Origin: Thozetella sp. PMI_491 | Taxonomy: Eukaryota > Ascomycota > Sordariomycetes > Chaetosphaeriales > Chaetosphaeriaceae | Assembly: GCA_021432635.1 (NCBI GenBank) | Contig: MU270099.1 | Location: 181,319-245,318 of the forward strand | Length of the DNA: 64,000 nt | Direction of reading: 5' to 3' | Part shown: positions 33,801-46,164 of the stretch, piece after piece | How positions within the stretch are numbered: position 1 is the first letter of the stretch | Layout: each line of letters starts with the position of its first letter | Notes under the pieces: model-generated | The model's database searches: none | Seen by the model: the letters and a program-made list of their open reading frames with translations, nothing else | Told to the model about the DNA's origin: nothing | Made by a program: the position numbers and the translations under genes

Positions 33801-33914
33801 ATCGTGAGCGTACGAGGGCGGGATCTGAACGAGCCCACCGATCGCGAGATGACTTTGAGCCGCCTCTCCGACGGCCAGAGCAGACAGAGTTGCGAACAGG
33901 ACTGACTTGAACAT
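30836..33914 (-). CDS. Large secreted protein, DUF7029 plus DUF7223-like, eight exons
   Basis: Exons on the minus strand: 33692-33914, 33227-33646, 32882-33174, 32496-32833, about 32073-32428, 31707 to about 32030, 31265-31660 and 30836-31208. Most introns are 45-67 nt with CTAAC or CTGAC branch sites. The start MFKSVLFATLSALAVGEAA is a signal peptide. Exon 2 (VVLDHSSHLTGIQC..., then GCGDEYSGQRSYFLASAP) resembles DUF7029. Exons 4-6 carry a CTKC motif followed by beta-rich repeats, resembling DUF7223. The C-terminal exon has GRRLFGTEILFGKGG. Two points are open. The exon 5/6 junction (about 32030-32075) has only weak splice candidates, so it may hide a frameshift. The exon 7 acceptor could be 31661 or 31667. 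It is a cell-wall or secreted protein of unknown role; the domain names are from memory of the families. Confidence 0.7.
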
Positions 33915-33978
33915 GCTGGGCGAGGCTCTGTTCGATGAGCATGACGGTAATGGAGTTACTACGGAGTGAGGGCTAGCT

Positions 33979-33987
33979 TATATATAA
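33979..33987 (-). promoter_or_regulatory. TATA box of the DUF7029/DUF7223-like gene
   Basis: The sequence TTATATATA lies about 65 nt upstream of the ATG at 33914, at the same spacing as in the GH43 gene. Confidence 0.5.
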
Positions 33988-35664
33988 TGCGTACGACTAG
34001 TCGGCTTTGTCAAGCATTGTTCCTGGGCTCTCGATAGTGCAGTGCTGATTTGGACCAGAATAGGCAGGATCGTCTGCGATACAAACTGGCTAGGTTTTTG
34101 GATCATTCGGTATTGTTGATGTCTCTAACAGGACGTTTGAGACCGCTGGAGACAAGCATCGCTATTGGTATGCGCCGCCAATTCTTGAGGCCCACGGACC
34201 ATTCAAAGCTCCCGATTCGTCTGTAGTCATTTAGATCGGGTCCAATATTCCACTGAGCATTCGATATTCAGACACATCAATGCTGTCGTCCCGGATGCGG
34301 TGGGCAGCCGCTTTGTTGGAGGAAGCTGCATCGGTAAGGCGATCAGATATACGAGCGGTCCACTGAGACGATGCTCACGGCTGTCGAGTGCTATTGCTGC
34401 CTCCTTACTGTCTTGCCGGAGCGTGGTCTGCGGCGAGTGTAGTGGCATCAGCCTGCGCGGCTGCTTGATGTCAGCCCTCACGCAAGCTGAGCGGCGACGA
34501 CTTAGTAACTGTCTTGCCACCGCCCTCGGATCATTCACGCCAACTTCAACGGACCAAACCCGTCTATATTAAAAAGGATGTCGAATGTCTGAGCATACTT
34601 GCAGATCTCGCCATACGCTAGGACGACCTTCGAGCTGGCATACTGAACCAATGGACGGCATCGATACAATATTGCCAGCCCGTACTCTATGTATGGAAGG
34701 TCGAGGCCACGGATGGGCTACTTGAGCGCAAGGCGGATCTATCGTCGAAAAGCCACCGCTATCGCAAGATATTGCCAAGGCGGCTTCTATTTGACATGCC
34801 CAGCGGAAGATGGCGAGGGTGGTCACTGTTGTGTCGACAGGGCGGCTCGTGGTGCTGGGCACCCTGAGAAGTCTTGCTGTTCGGCGATGATGCGAGAGCA
34901 CGGCGCGAGGGTGCATAGCTACCGCAGGACTTTTATTCTCGATGACATCAAGGGTCTTTGTGTTGTCATTTCGGCGGATAGGTAGGACGGCACTGCAGGC
35001 CCCTAGCTCTAATACGGCTAGCTATTTACCTCGCCTCTATTACGGCCTAGAAGTCTCGTGACCACATCATCTTCCTGTTCAGCGAAACTATCAGGAAGCC
35101 CCTGCTGGGGAATATATTCCTCTTAGTTAGCTTGTCGACCTTGTTTGCGTCTCGGCTAGGTTTCTCCTCTAGAGTCCAATGATCCGCGCTTCCAATTGTC
35201 TAGATTACCAAAGATCAACTTATACTCGTTGTAACCCAGCTCACGATCACATCATGGCTATACTAGTTACTGAGTTCAATAGCTCATAAAACTTTACGAG
35301 ATCTCTAGTGACATATGCTGCCGTGTCTTTCCCTAACCTAACTCTTACCCCAGCTCATCGCCATTTAAAGGACAGAGCCCAGCAATACGACATGAGTTTG
35401 CGTTTCGGTTGGATGTGCAGCATTAACAACATCTCTATCAATGAGCGGCGGCTTAGAACATCACATGTTCTAATATAATAATGATTTCTTTCAAGTGATA
35501 GCGACCGCAGTTGTGAAAGGATTACGTCCTGACGTCACAGTGGCGAGGTTTGCTGTGCCAGGGAAGGAAACGGTAGCTATGCTTACTGACAAGATTATTG
35601 AGGGTAATTTGATACGATTTCGTAAGCTGATATGGAATAATTATTGCCTTCTAAATGTGCAACA
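33988..35664. other. Intergenic, no supported gene
   Basis: About 1.7 kb. Frames between 34227 and 34985 are open on both strands for 90-115 codons but show no family motif. From 35000 to 35660 only AT-rich non-coding DNA is seen. Confidence 0.45.
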
Positions 35665-37470
35665 CTAGCAGAGGATAATATCCTCTTCTAAACTCGAATC
35701 CACCCACTCTTTGTTGAACTCGTCCCCTAGCAACCCGAATGCCTTGAATTCTGGCTCATTCGTAAATTGCAACAGTTTCTTGCCAGATATGAAGGCCTCA
35801 CCCACCAACTTGTAGCTACATTGATCCCCCGTCCTACGCAAGACGAAAGGGCTCTTGGCCCCGAATATGATGCAGAGCCAGTTCCCTGGGGAGGACGCTC
35901 CCGGCCCTAGACCAATATAGCCGCAGTCCGATACAATGAAATTTCGATTAATGCAAGCGCGAAATATACGCTCGCTCAATATACCCCCACTGCCAGCAGT
36001 CTCATCTCCTAGCTCACGGGAGGCGCGGCCGTCGAATCTCGCGCCGGCCGCTGCTAGCCGGCGAAAATACATAGCCTGCTCCTTCACGTACTCTGGGAAC
36101 TGTATACCTAAGTTGAGCGACTGGAGAAACGCAAGATGAGCGTATTTTCTGGGGTATGGTAGCTCATCAAGGATAGTGGCGAGAGCATTCCAGACCTTAG
36201 CCAAGTTGCAGACTGGGTCCGTTTTTGGTCCGGCCAACAAGTCACTGGACACGAAACGCAGCTTGTCCAACACCACGCCTCGTACTCGAAGGCAATCGTT
36301 GTCGAGAAGGATTGGATCAAAGGTGAGACCAGCCCGCGACGTGAGCGGGGGCCTGCCTGTAGAGCTCATGTTGTATATGATGAGGCGTCTGTCCCAACGC
36401 GGTACCCACGAGGGAAACGAATTCTCCAGGTCCGAGTCTGTATTCTCGACGAGGTGTAGAAGGTCAATATCCCTGTACCGTGTCATGATCTGGCGAGCGA
36501 AATCACGATAGGCGTCGAGAAAAGATATCTCGTAGTCTGGCTTGAGAAGGACGACTTGGCCGGTCACTTCTTTCACAAATTCGAGGAACGCATACACTCT
36601 GTCCCTGTTGTCGGTTGCTCGCAACGCCCTCGCGTCGGCCATGACGCGCAGAGCGGACATTGTCTCCTCTCTTCGGATAGCCGCTGCCTTTCGCGGCTGT
36701 CGTCGTCGATATTCGAGAAAATGCAAGTGGCATATGCTCAGGTTGAAGACCAAAGCCTGGGTCTTGCATATCAGCCAATAATCCACCTGGAGCAAGACAT
36801 TCCAGTCAATTCTCTCGGCTCCCCAGAGAACCTGTGCATCCTTAGCGAACGCGGCTTCTTGGACCACCCACGCTCGGCGGAACCAGGGGCGATTGATCAT
36901 CGCCTCGAGGGACTTCCATCTAGGATCCGATGCGAGCGGGTCGTCCTGGGCCAAAAACGGGAGCTCCCCATACTCGTTCACCCCAACCTCGAGCTCTGTC
37001 TCGATTCTGGCATTTACCTCGCCTAGGATAGAAACGACGCGCGATGCATCGCCGCTGTCATCTCTTCCAAGGCATATCAAGACACGCTCAGCTTTCTTAT
37101 ACAGCGTTCCCATCAATACCACTTGCTGTGCCTTCTCGTTGAGATCGGCCTGGTTTATGCAGATCGAGTCGGCCCATACCGTGCGCTGGGAATCGTGCCG
37201 GCGAATCTGTTGCAGTGCGTCTCGGAGATTTGCAGTGATGGCAATGGTTTGCCCGTCGCAGGAGGAGACTGTGCAGGTCTTCTCGGAGCTTCCCCAGACG
37301 TATGAAATAGCATCAAACTCGGGCGCTTGGTCGAGGCGGGCGAAATATAACGTGCCGCATAGTCCATCATCTCCTTCTCCGGGTTCTAGAACAAAATACC
37401 TCATGAAGCCCTCACCGGGCAGCCTAGGATAGGCATAGTCTCTCTGAACTGGGGTAGGCATCAGCGTCAC
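35665..37470 (-). CDS. Heterokaryon incompatibility (HET) domain protein
   Basis: Single exon, 601 aa, ATG at 37470. The HET domain occupies about residues 45-200. Its landmarks are EFDAISYVWG (51-60), VWADSICINQADLNEKAQQV (98-117), then LYKKAERVLICLG. The C-terminal part has the usual closing motif of these proteins: DCGYIGLGPGA...WLCIIFGAKSPFVLR...YKLVGEAFISG. HET proteins are cytosolic and trigger cell death after fusion with an incompatible strain; the domain has TIR-like features. No stop or frameshift is present. The gene stands immediately next to the NLR island and on the same strand, consistent with a recognition locus, but no partner gene can be named. Confidence 0.93.
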   Translation of the reverse strand: MTLMPTPVQRDYAYPRLPGEGFMRYFVLEPGEGDDGLCGTLYFARLDQAPEFDAISYVWGSSEKTCTVSSCDGQTIAITANLRDALQQIRRHDSQRTVWADSICINQADLNEKAQQVVLMGTLYKKAERVLICLGRDDSGDASRVVSILGEVNARIETELEVGVNEYGELPFLAQDDPLASDPRWKSLEAMINRPWFRRAWVVQEAAFAKDAQVLWGAERIDWNVLLQVDYWLICKTQALVFNLSICHLHFLEYRRRQPRKAAAIRREETMSALRVMADARALRATDNRDRVYAFLEFVKEVTGQVVLLKPDYEISFLDAYRDFARQIMTRYRDIDLLHLVENTDSDLENSFPSWVPRWDRRLIIYNMSSTGRPPLTSRAGLTFDPILLDNDCLRVRGVVLDKLRFVSSDLLAGPKTDPVCNLAKVWNALATILDELPYPRKYAHLAFLQSLNLGIQFPEYVKEQAMYFRRLAAAGARFDGRASRELGDETAGSGGILSERIFRACINRNFIVSDCGYIGLGPGASSPGNWLCIIFGAKSPFVLRRTGDQCSYKLVGEAFISGKKLLQFTNEPEFKAFGLLGDEFNKEWVDSSLEEDIILC

Positions 37471-38146
37471 TACTGATTGCTCACTCTACGCGACTATTAG
37501 CTAGGAGTGGGTAGAGGAAATAGCGAAATAATCTAGTTAATTTTATGGCTTGAATAACATGGGGCGTATCGCGGTCACTTTGTGTTCTTTTTATTGGTTA
37601 ATGTTTGCCGGCGGCCTCAAAATGGAAACATGGGTGACGGTAACCGAGGCGGCAATGCCCATTTCTTCACCAAGGCAGAAAGATCCATGCACAGCCTTCA
37701 GCCAACGCCGTAGAGCAATATGAGGTTTTATTTAGGTCAAGATTCTCCATTCCTTGAAACTACTTGCTGACAAGCGCCAGCATGTCGTAGAGCCAATGCG
37801 AGTGAATCTGTCTCCCGAGCGCCCCTACGTTTAGAAATGGCGTCTTGGGGGTGACACGCGGAATTTACATATAGAGCACCACCTTAAGATCTGTCTGGCT
37901 GGCTAAGGCGGAAAAACAACTGAGAGTAGCTGTTGGAATGGCACTGTATGGTTTTGAACATTTAAAAAGAGCACAAGTAATCAGGGCAGTATGCGAGAAC
38001 CGCAATACTCATTCAGCAACCAGTGCCATCCAACCAGGCATTCTCTCGTTCTATTCAAGGGAGGCTAATATGAAATCTCATCCCCACTGCTGTCACCAAC
38101 GTTATCATCAGCACCAAACATGGATAATTTTGCGGGTCTTGTTCTT
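37471..38146. other. Intergenic
   Basis: About 0.7 kb between the HET gene and the 3' end of the hydrolase-NACHT-ankyrin gene. One 70-codon frame at 37938 has no motif. Confidence 0.5.
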
Positions 38147-41100
38147 CTAAAAAAATCTAGATAAGGCATCGAAGCTGTGCATGGATGGATTTGGAGAAGG
38201 AGGCACCCCGCCTATGTTGTCCCAGTTCAAACGTGTGGATTTCTCACCCTTCTTCGCCAAGAATACTAGGTCCTGCTCATATGCATTCCGTCTGGAGCCG
38301 TGCTCAAGAGACGTTTGATATGCAATGTCGAGAGGCGAGGGAAAACCAGGAGGTATGTCAGGGTTCAGCAAAGCCCCGGAGCGAATCATGAACTCCAATC
38401 GACGCCTCAGCGTGAGTCGATCGAGCATGAAGCCAGAGCGGATTGCCCCGTGCAATGGCGTTCCTTCTGGCCCGGAAAACTGGTTGATATCTTCTCCATT
38501 GCGAATAAAATAGGAAATCAGTTCCTCGGCACGGCCATCCCAGGGCAGCAGCGTGCTTGCAACGACATACAGCGACCCCAGGACTTCTCCAAACTGATTG
38601 GTAAGGCTGATCGGGCTCTTTTTTAGGCTTTTTATCATGGTCTGTACGGTCGCCAGGTGCATGCATCCCAAGCCATCGATAATGTGGCAGTCTGTGACTT
38701 TGAGCCCGTTCTCGAGGAGGATGTTCACCACATCTTCGCGCAGGCCTTCCATCGCCGCATACAGGGCTCGGCCATCGTACTTATTCGGGTCAGCGCCCGA
38801 TTTGATCTTGTCCCTGCAAAAATTTACCAAGCCCATGTTTGCAGCGCAACTTAGAGCTGTTGTTCTGCCTGACGAGAGAGACCCATGGCTCCCATCCTGG
38901 AGTGGCGGTAACTTCATCACGGGTTTGAAATACCTAACCAGCTTCGGCATCAAAGGATTTAGCATTGAAAAGGACGAGCCTTGTGTTGTTTGCTCAAACC
39001 GTCGAGCGTGCTCGAACACCGAATCCCTGGCGTATATGTGAAGCATGCTGGGGTTATAGGTCACAGGGTGTTGTTTTTTCAGCTCCTCAACACAAACAGT
39101 AAGCCAGAGCAACTCAGGGTCGGGCATATCCTTGTTAATTTCGGTCTGGAGAGGCTTGAGCGCCTGGGGGAGGTCTAGGAATGTTTTCACAGTTTGGTGA
39201 ATTATCCTGACCTGGCTGCCCCTAAAACGATCGGGTTTTAGTTGCATGACTTCAACTAAGCCGCACGTGCAAGACCTAGTTTTCTTTGCGAACTTTGCAA
39301 GTTCCGTTGACTTTAACCGATCCTTCGGCGCCGATGGGGCGTAGCTGGGGTATGATACTTCTTTACGGCCCATGGCAAGGTCGACAGCGTCGTAAAGAAC
39401 TTCGAGTGAGATTGTTCTGGCGGCATGAGAAATGAGCCTCAGCATCAAGTAGGCTTCCTGAAACTGCCTAGGTTTCAGCCGGCGGAGCATTCGATCGTAC
39501 ACGGCTTCCAACTCAGACGGAAGTTCAACAAGATACTCCTGCAACGTCGAAAAGCTTTCGCCATCGGCAATCCCTTCAATGACTATTTCGGCGGCCAAAT
39601 GAGCCCAGAGGAAGACTCCCTCGGCGTAATTGATGATTTTTGTCCTCAGTTGGAGAACGTCCGTGTCTGGCTGATAGTGCAAGATCGTTTGGAACTTCTT
39701 GGAGACATATTTCCTGATGCTTGGCATATTGTGATCTTGCATGCGAATGGTCTCGATATCTCGGAAACTTTCGGCAAAAATGGGCTCCGGGCGACTGGCG
39801 AAGCAGACCTTTACCACGGTTTTCGATTTACCGGCATCCGACTCAATGTCACGGAAGAGCTCGACAAGGTCCATGTAACTTCCCCCGTATTCGTCCAACC
39901 CATCCACAAATATGCATATGTTTGCGGAGGCGCCCAAAATGGTCTTCTTCACAGCCTGGCGCAATGCTGCAGTACCCCAGTTTATTTTTTGATGGGGATC
40001 GAGACTATCCCGGGCAAATTCGCGCACCTCCTTTGCTTGCTTGGGCATCTCGCTAACCATCTGAAGCAATAGAGAACGAAGAAACCCGTCCAAGCTGTTT
40101 GCTATTCCAGTGTCTGCTCGGAAATCGAAGAAAAAGTTGATGGTGATCCAGGATAGCGAGTTCCTGTCTGCCATGAGATGTTTTCCGATCTGTGGCCAGC
40201 TTTGAATGTATTTCATAAGGGTAGACTTCCCACTGCCCGGTTTTCCGTTGATCCAGAAGAGACAGCTTGGAGACACAAGCCAGGTCTGAAAGGATTCCTG
40301 GCTCCATATCCAGCCAAGATTTTCTGTATCGGCTTCGTAAATCTGGTTCTTCCGGTCACTTATTTGGTCGAAATACAGAGACTTTATGATTTCTTTCTTG
40401 TATTCGTGTTCATTCTTTGCACAGGATGTGTACATTTCTTTGATGTGGACGAAAACTTTGTCGTATTCGGCGTCGTGCTTTGCGAACTTGACGAGGTCCG
40501 AATGCGTCCGAGCAATCGGGGCCGACCTTATAAGCGACATTTCCGCCGGCAAACAGCTGGTTGCCGAGGCTGGGGTTAGCAGGAGACGTGGGGTCCCGTT
40601 CATTTTATATCTGCCCGTGACAGCATCCTGGAAACAGTAAGCCTTGACCACAATCTATCTTTGGGTGATTGCAAGGATCTACTCTACCTTCACTGCGGTC
40701 GGCGAAAATGCCGTCTCGTAGAAGCAGAATAGACTCAAGTCTGTCTGGCTCAATAGTACAAAAAACTTCTGTTTCTGCACCCTCAAGTTATCGGGATTCG
40801 AATTCTCCAGAGACTGTAGGAGAAGGCGGTTTGGCCCGTCGTCGACCATAGGGATAAGCGAGGTGATGTCCATGCCGTCATTGGGAACGCCAAAGAAGAT
40901 GCACCCGTGCATGAGATCTAGCAGGTTTGATTGAGATTCAGTTTCGGCTGTCTGGATCAAGGCTTCCTTGACTAGCAATCCGCCGAGGCTGTGAGCGATG
41001 ATTATGAGAGGTGTAGGGGGCTCAACTGTAGCAAATCGCACATTAGAATCTGGAGCGACCGGGCAAGATCCTCGAGTCGGTCAACGCTCTGGCTACCCTG

Positions 41101-41688
41101 TAATCCACTGCTGTAGCCGTAAATCATTACTCTAGCACCCGGCGTGTCTTTTACAAGACTATCGCGCAGCCACATGTGCCCATCGTCTTTGTTCACGAAG
41201 GAGCCGAATGGATGACTTCCGAGGCCGGGTACAACAAGAATGTCGACCCGGTGTTCCTTGGGAAGGGGTGAAAACAATGTCGTGATGCCGTGAAAGTGGT
41301 CATCGATCGTGAGCTTGATATCCTTGGCCCGAGGATCGTGACGGGTGCCGCTAGGCCCATTTGCCACGATTGTCAACTGCCTGCCTCTTCCAGGAGGAGA
41401 AAGTTCTTCTGGGTGGCTTTGAAAGCAGACGGTGGCTAGCTGGTAGCGGGACTTGTGGTCCACGGCCAATGTACGGATTTCGACGGCATTGTCGCCACTG
41501 CTGCTAGTCCTGGTCTTGGGGCTCTGCAGATCGGGATGGCGTCGAAGAAGCTCAACCAGCGCGCCCTCGCCGAAACCCAAAGGTATGCCCTGTACCCGGC
41601 AGATACGACACCGAGGGTCCATCGGCAGATGTCTAATAATGTTGTTGACACCGCCGTTGATTGATAGCTTCCCGGTTGATTGATTCAA
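38147..41688 (-). pseudogene. Hydrolase-NACHT-ankyrin NOD-like receptor with a one-base frameshift
   Basis: Exons are 40688-41688 and 38147-40627, with a 60-nt intron joining SPTAVK to DAVTGRYK. Order of parts: an N-terminal CRICRVQGIPLGFGEGALVE-type leader, an alpha/beta hydrolase (DUF676/PGAP1-like) with VDILVVPGLGSHPFGSF and AHSLGG, a NACHT NTPase with Walker A GKPGSGKS (about residue 462) and Walker B CIFVDGLDEYGG, then a C-terminal region with ankyrin-like repeats. Frame is lost at 41042-41043. Upstream the frame is ...DLARSLQIL, downstream VRFATVEPPTPLIIIAHSLGG, and one base is missing between them. No splice pair rescues it, since removing the stretch as an intron would delete the conserved SQSVDRLEDLARSL. 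As sequenced the hydrolase domain is truncated before its nucleophile. Either a recent null allele or a sequence error. Confidence 0.8.
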
Positions 41689-42178
41689 GGCGGCGCGCGC
41701 AAAGAATCTACAGATATGCCGTGGTTCACAAGGAATCTCAGCCCTCCTTAAACCTGGCCAACGAAATCGGCTGGGGGGTTGCCAACCCTAACCTTGTACG
41801 TAAGTTAAGAGAGGTAGCGAATTCTAGTAACTAGGTATAACGTTATGTGCCTCCATAAGACACCCAGTACACTTCGGCTTACCATTAAAACCTAAAAATC
41901 TACATATTCCACAGGCCCAGCGTGGTATACTAGTATTGGAAAATAGATATTCTGCAACCAGCAGCCATATATATTCCGTTCAACCCTCATGAGAGAGTAG
42001 TTGCGGTTTGTGACGAAATAGATAGATGGAACTTGAGGTTATAAGATCTCATTAATATTAAACCCTTTAAACTATAGCCGTATAATACTAGAAGTCTAGT
42101 TTCTGTATATCTCCCCTAGTACCGTTACTCTATTTGGCCGAACGTAGGTAGAAATGTATCATCAAATTTTGTCATCAT
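41689..42178. other. Intergenic, AT-rich
   Basis: About 0.5 kb upstream of the NLR and beyond the 3' end of the transporter. No gene is seen. Confidence 0.6.
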
Positions 42179-44091
42179 TTATTTTGCCTCGTTTTGGGCA
42201 GATTTTAAACGCCATCTCGGGCTGTATTTCAAGGCCACGAGTAGCAAAGGCCCGCATATCCCGCATAGCAAACCAAAGAAGGTAAAGCACCACCCAACAC
42301 CTATGGAGTCAATCATAAGCTGGAGGACCGCCAAAGCACCTCCTGACATGATACATCGGATCATGTTATTCGAGGCTGCGGCTGTCGAGGTTCGCGATGG
42401 GTTAAGATCAATAATGAGGGTGTTGAAGACCTGCTCATTGCCCGGATTCAGTATAGATGACGATTTCTAGGAGACTCCTAGGGGCGGGTCGAGGTGATAC
42501 GAACATTGAACAAGGCAGATATAGCGAACCCAATAACAGTCTGGAAGATAAGAGGTGCAGAGACGTGCTGGAATACCAAATTAGTTGTTTAATCGATTGG
42601 TCTCGGTTGCAGTAGCTGATGTGGGTGTCCTCACCACTCGGGCTTCCAGAATCCACCCATACCCAGTGATGACACCAGCAGTCAGAATAACCATATACCA
42701 AGAGCTCCGGAGGCGTGCCTCTTCGAAGGGGAAGTCTGAGATGACGTGACTGGCGGGTTTCTCCGATGGCAAGCCATGGCGCTTTGCTGTCATTCGAAAG
42801 TCACGGTCCATGAGCTGTCCTGCTCGTCGCCGATCAGTGCTAGAGCAGAAGCATCAATACCTGCGTAGATTATGAAACGTACCCCATATTGCAGTTCCTA
42901 CGAAACAACCAACCCCGAAGGGGATATAGACGAGTCCGGCGGCAAGTTGCTGGTAATTGTAAATTTGGATGAAAAGAGTAGAAATGGACGCTTGTACGCA
43001 GCAGTAGGTTGTGTAGTAGATACCATTGCAGACCAAGATGATGGCGAAATCTTTTTGTCTCAACATGCTGATGCATGACAAGGGGTTGGGCCAAGAGGAC
43101 TTCCGGCTCGGCCGGGGCTGTGCTTGCTTGGGACTCTCAGGTCTCCTCTCTCGTTTAGACGTGTAGCATCCTCCTTCCATGTGGGCGACAAGAGTCTTGT
43201 GAATTCCCGTAGCTGCGACGCTTCCATTGCCGACTATGGAACGAGCAGTCTCGGGCAGAGTGAATATTATGAGAAGGATGCATGCTCCACTCAGGATACA
43301 TAGGAACCAGAATATCCATCTCCAGCCAGCTGTGGCTGCCAGGCTAGCTCCTATGATTGGACCGAGTGGGGGAGCTGCATTGTTACTGGTGGAGAAATTA
43401 ATATGTCAGAATGTTGAGAATGGGACCGACTGGGATAGAGCGGAGGGGAATGATGAGTACCCGTAGTTGAGATAGCTAACATATGAGCCCCTTTCCGCTG
43501 GTGGAACGAGATCTGAGATCACACCGCTGCCTAGGGAAGTTGTTCCTTGAGTTCAAAGTCTCTATCAGCAGCTCTTACTGTCTCCTTGCCTCCTAGCAAA
43601 GGGACTGGCGTACCTGAACTGCCAGCACTCTGCAGAGCCCTAAGAACGAGCAATGCCGCAGGAGTTTTTTGAATTGCAAGCCCGACATTAGCGAAAAAGT
43701 AAAGAACAAAGGCTGCCATATACGCGGGGCGGCGACCGAACTTATCGGCAGCACTGCCGATGAAGGCTGGCGCAAATCCTGAAACGATCATATAGGTTGT
43801 TAGGCCAAGGTTGACCATTTCGACGGTGGTGTTGAGTCCCTTGGCGATCGAATCGATAGCGGTGGTATAAATGAAACTGCTAAGAGGGGAGAAAAAGGAA
43901 GCAAAAGCAACCAGAAAAACGATGTAGCGTTTCTCCCATGTTGGAAATGTCGAATACGGCTCTAGCGGAAACGAACTTGGCCCAGAGGGTGCAGACTCGG
44001 TGGCATCTCGCTCCCCGGTCGAGCGAATATTGAGTATACTTTCCGAGACTTGGGATATTTCCGTCATTTCGGCTGCCGTGCCGTGCTCCAA
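42179..44091 (-). CDS. Major facilitator superfamily drug:H+ antiporter (DHA1-type)
   Basis: Six exons are proposed: 43614-44091, 43461-43530, 42883-43385, 42635-42819, 42505-42567 and 42179-42430 (516 aa). Every junction keeps frame and restores family text: SAGSSG-SGVISDLVPPAERG, SYLNYG-NNAAPPLGPIIG, TAIWG-QLMDRDFRM, ILEARV-HVSAPLIF and SALFN-VFNTLIIDLNPSRTS. Motif A between TM2 and TM3 is GSAADKFGRRP. The hydrophilic N-terminus of about 60 residues precedes TM1, and a central basic loop (SKRERRPESPKQAQPRPSRK) separates the two six-helix halves. It is probably a plasma-membrane exporter of small molecules; the substrate is unknown. It interrupts the run of NLR genes but shares their strand. 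Confidence 0.88.
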
Positions 44092-44718
44092 AACAAATTA
44101 ACGTGTCAAGGAACGCAAGGCATACTTGTGAAAGAAACGAACTTCTGTGGCAGTCAGTCAGAGAGCAATTGTACGAGGATGCTCGAACTCCTGACAATGC
44201 ACGGGGAACCGAGGACGCAAGTGGAGGTAGAGAATTGGAAATTCTTGGCTTATCCGCATGGGCATATTCGGCTAAGTCTGCGATCATCGGAGTCACATCC
44301 TGCATCAACCCGTGACCGGAATGATCCAACGCCAATTTCCGAGAGGAAACACGGCAAACCGTACCTATGAAATGATAAAGAGTAATACCGCTTCACACAA
44401 ACTCATTAAGGAGGAAACGTTTATTTCTACTTAGGAGATGCCATTTTCCTAAGTCCCATCCACGCAAAACAAATTTGGGAGAGGGGAGGGGAGAGCAGCA
44501 CGGCGCGGGGTAGACTAAATGGCCCCATGTTCCAATGCCAAAGGTTTGTTGGCTGAGCTAAGCTGAGATTGTCAACAAGGCTGTGACCCCCGCGTGTGAG
44601 GGTGCCTGCAGAGAAAGGAGCCTTGAAAACTTGCCACGAAGGCTTGCAGCCTAGAACCCCTCACATTTACCCCTAATTGCCCTCCTACACCATCTGGCCT
44701 CGATCACCTACACCAAAG
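44092..44718. promoter_or_regulatory. Upstream region shared by divergent transporter and kinase genes
   Basis: About 0.6 kb between the MFS gene (minus) and the kinase gene (plus). No gene is seen. I find no clear TATA box or operator-like motif. Confidence 0.4.
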
Positions 44719-46164
44719 ATGGCGCTGGAACTCCAGTACGAGCTCAAGAGGCGCCTGGCTGCTATATCCAACTCTACCGGCGGAGTGCCTCTAGATGATG
44801 CCGTGCGCGATGGTGAGCTACCCATGCCGTATCTCTCCTTGCCGATCCTTGCTCGCACTAGAAGTTGGCACAAATGTGGAGTTAGATATGGCAAATAAAC
44901 GAAAATATGGACAAAGGTGCACGCTAATAGTAACGCGCCTCAACAGCTCTCCCCCTTGGCACTATAGTGCACTCTGTGCAAGAGCACGGGGAGTCGGCCT
45001 GGTCGTTTCCGGCCAAGATTAATGCGACAGACAAGGACGGCAAACCGACGCCGTATTTCCTCAAGGTGAATACTAAAAGCCACACAGCTATGGAGACACT
45101 TGCCATTCTATGTAGCATCCCGGCATCGCTCAAGTCCTAACACCCGAATCTTGACAGTACGTCGCCGGCGATCTGGGCGAAAAGCAACTCGCTGGTGAGT
45201 TTAGGGGCATGAGTGAGCTATACAAAGTCGGCCCCAACTTTGTCGTCAAGCCGGTCGCATGGGGTAAGCTCAAAGATGTTGACCCACCTAGCCACTTCTT
45301 CCTTGCCGAGTACAAAACCTTCCGCGATGGGCTGCCGGACCCCGTCGTGCTGGGGCGGCGCCTCGGGGCTCTGCACAATCATCCGGACAACGTCTCACCG
45401 AACGGCATGTTCGGGTTCCCCATCCAGACGTACGATGGCGCGCGCCTCCAGGCAGTGGACTGGGACCCTTCGTGGACGTCCTTCTTCTCTAAGCTCGTCG
45501 CGGAGGCATACCGCCAGGACGTCGAAGTGAACGGCGTGTGGCCGGAGCTGGAACTCGTGTTTCGCCGCGCCCAGTCGCACCTCATCCCTAGGCTTATTGG
45601 GGAGCTTGAGCGAGACGGCCGCTCCGTCAAGCCTACGCTTATACATGGGGATCTTGTGAGCTCCCCTGTTCTCACAAATTGGCAATTTTGGGGGCTACGA
45701 CTGACCTCATCTCACCATAGTGGGAAGGCAACTGCCGCGTCGAGGAGGGAACCGAGGACCCATACATCTTCGACTGTGCGGCCTACTATGGGCACAACGA
45801 GATGGAAATGGGCATCTGGGTGGCGGAACGCCACGAGCTGAGGAACAAGAAATTCCGCAAGCAGTACCAGCTGCATTGCCCGGCCAGTGAGCCCCAGGCT
45901 GAGTGGGAAGATCGCATCATGCTATATAGCTGCAAAACGAACTTCATGATGTCAGCGTGCGCCCAGCGCAGGCAGGCTAGGGAGCAGTATGCGTTCCGAC
46001 GCGGTTATTCGATATTCAGAAACATGCTAACTAGACGCGATAGGGCTTTCGACAACATGGTCTACTTGATTCAGAAGTATGTGCCGTGGGACGAGCAGTC
46101 TGACGCAAAGGAGATCGCTGCAATTTTGAAGAAGGCAGACAATTGGGGTGCTGGCGGGCTTTGA
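44719..46164 (+). CDS. Fructosamine/ketosamine-3-kinase family protein
   Basis: Four exons are proposed: 44719-44812, 44947-45065, 45158-45655 and 45721-46164 (384 aa). Junctions restore VRDALPLGTIV, PYFLK-YVAGDLGEKQLAGEF and IHGDL-WEGNCRVEEG. Family landmarks include ELYKVGPNFVVKPVAWGK, FFLAEYKTF, LGALHNH, FGFPIQTYDGARLQAVDW and the catalytic loop HGDLWEGN, followed by the metal-binding Asp in IFDCAAYYGHNEMEMG. These enzymes phosphorylate the third hydroxyl of ketosamines on glycated proteins, leading to deglycation, and act in the cytosol. The C-terminus is more divergent than usual (LHCPASEPQAEWEDR is retained). It converges with the WD40 NLR; the two stop codons are only 176 nt apart. Confidence 0.88.

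Noticed and set aside
34227-34985. Overlapping open frames on both strands
   Set aside because: No motif, start context or splice structure supports a gene. They may be old decayed coding sequence.
41085-41095. Intron proposal starting GTAGCC upstream of the hydrolase nucleophile in the frameshifted NLR
   Set aside because: It would restore the frame but removes the conserved segment SQSVDRLEDLARSL, so a one-base lesion is more likely.
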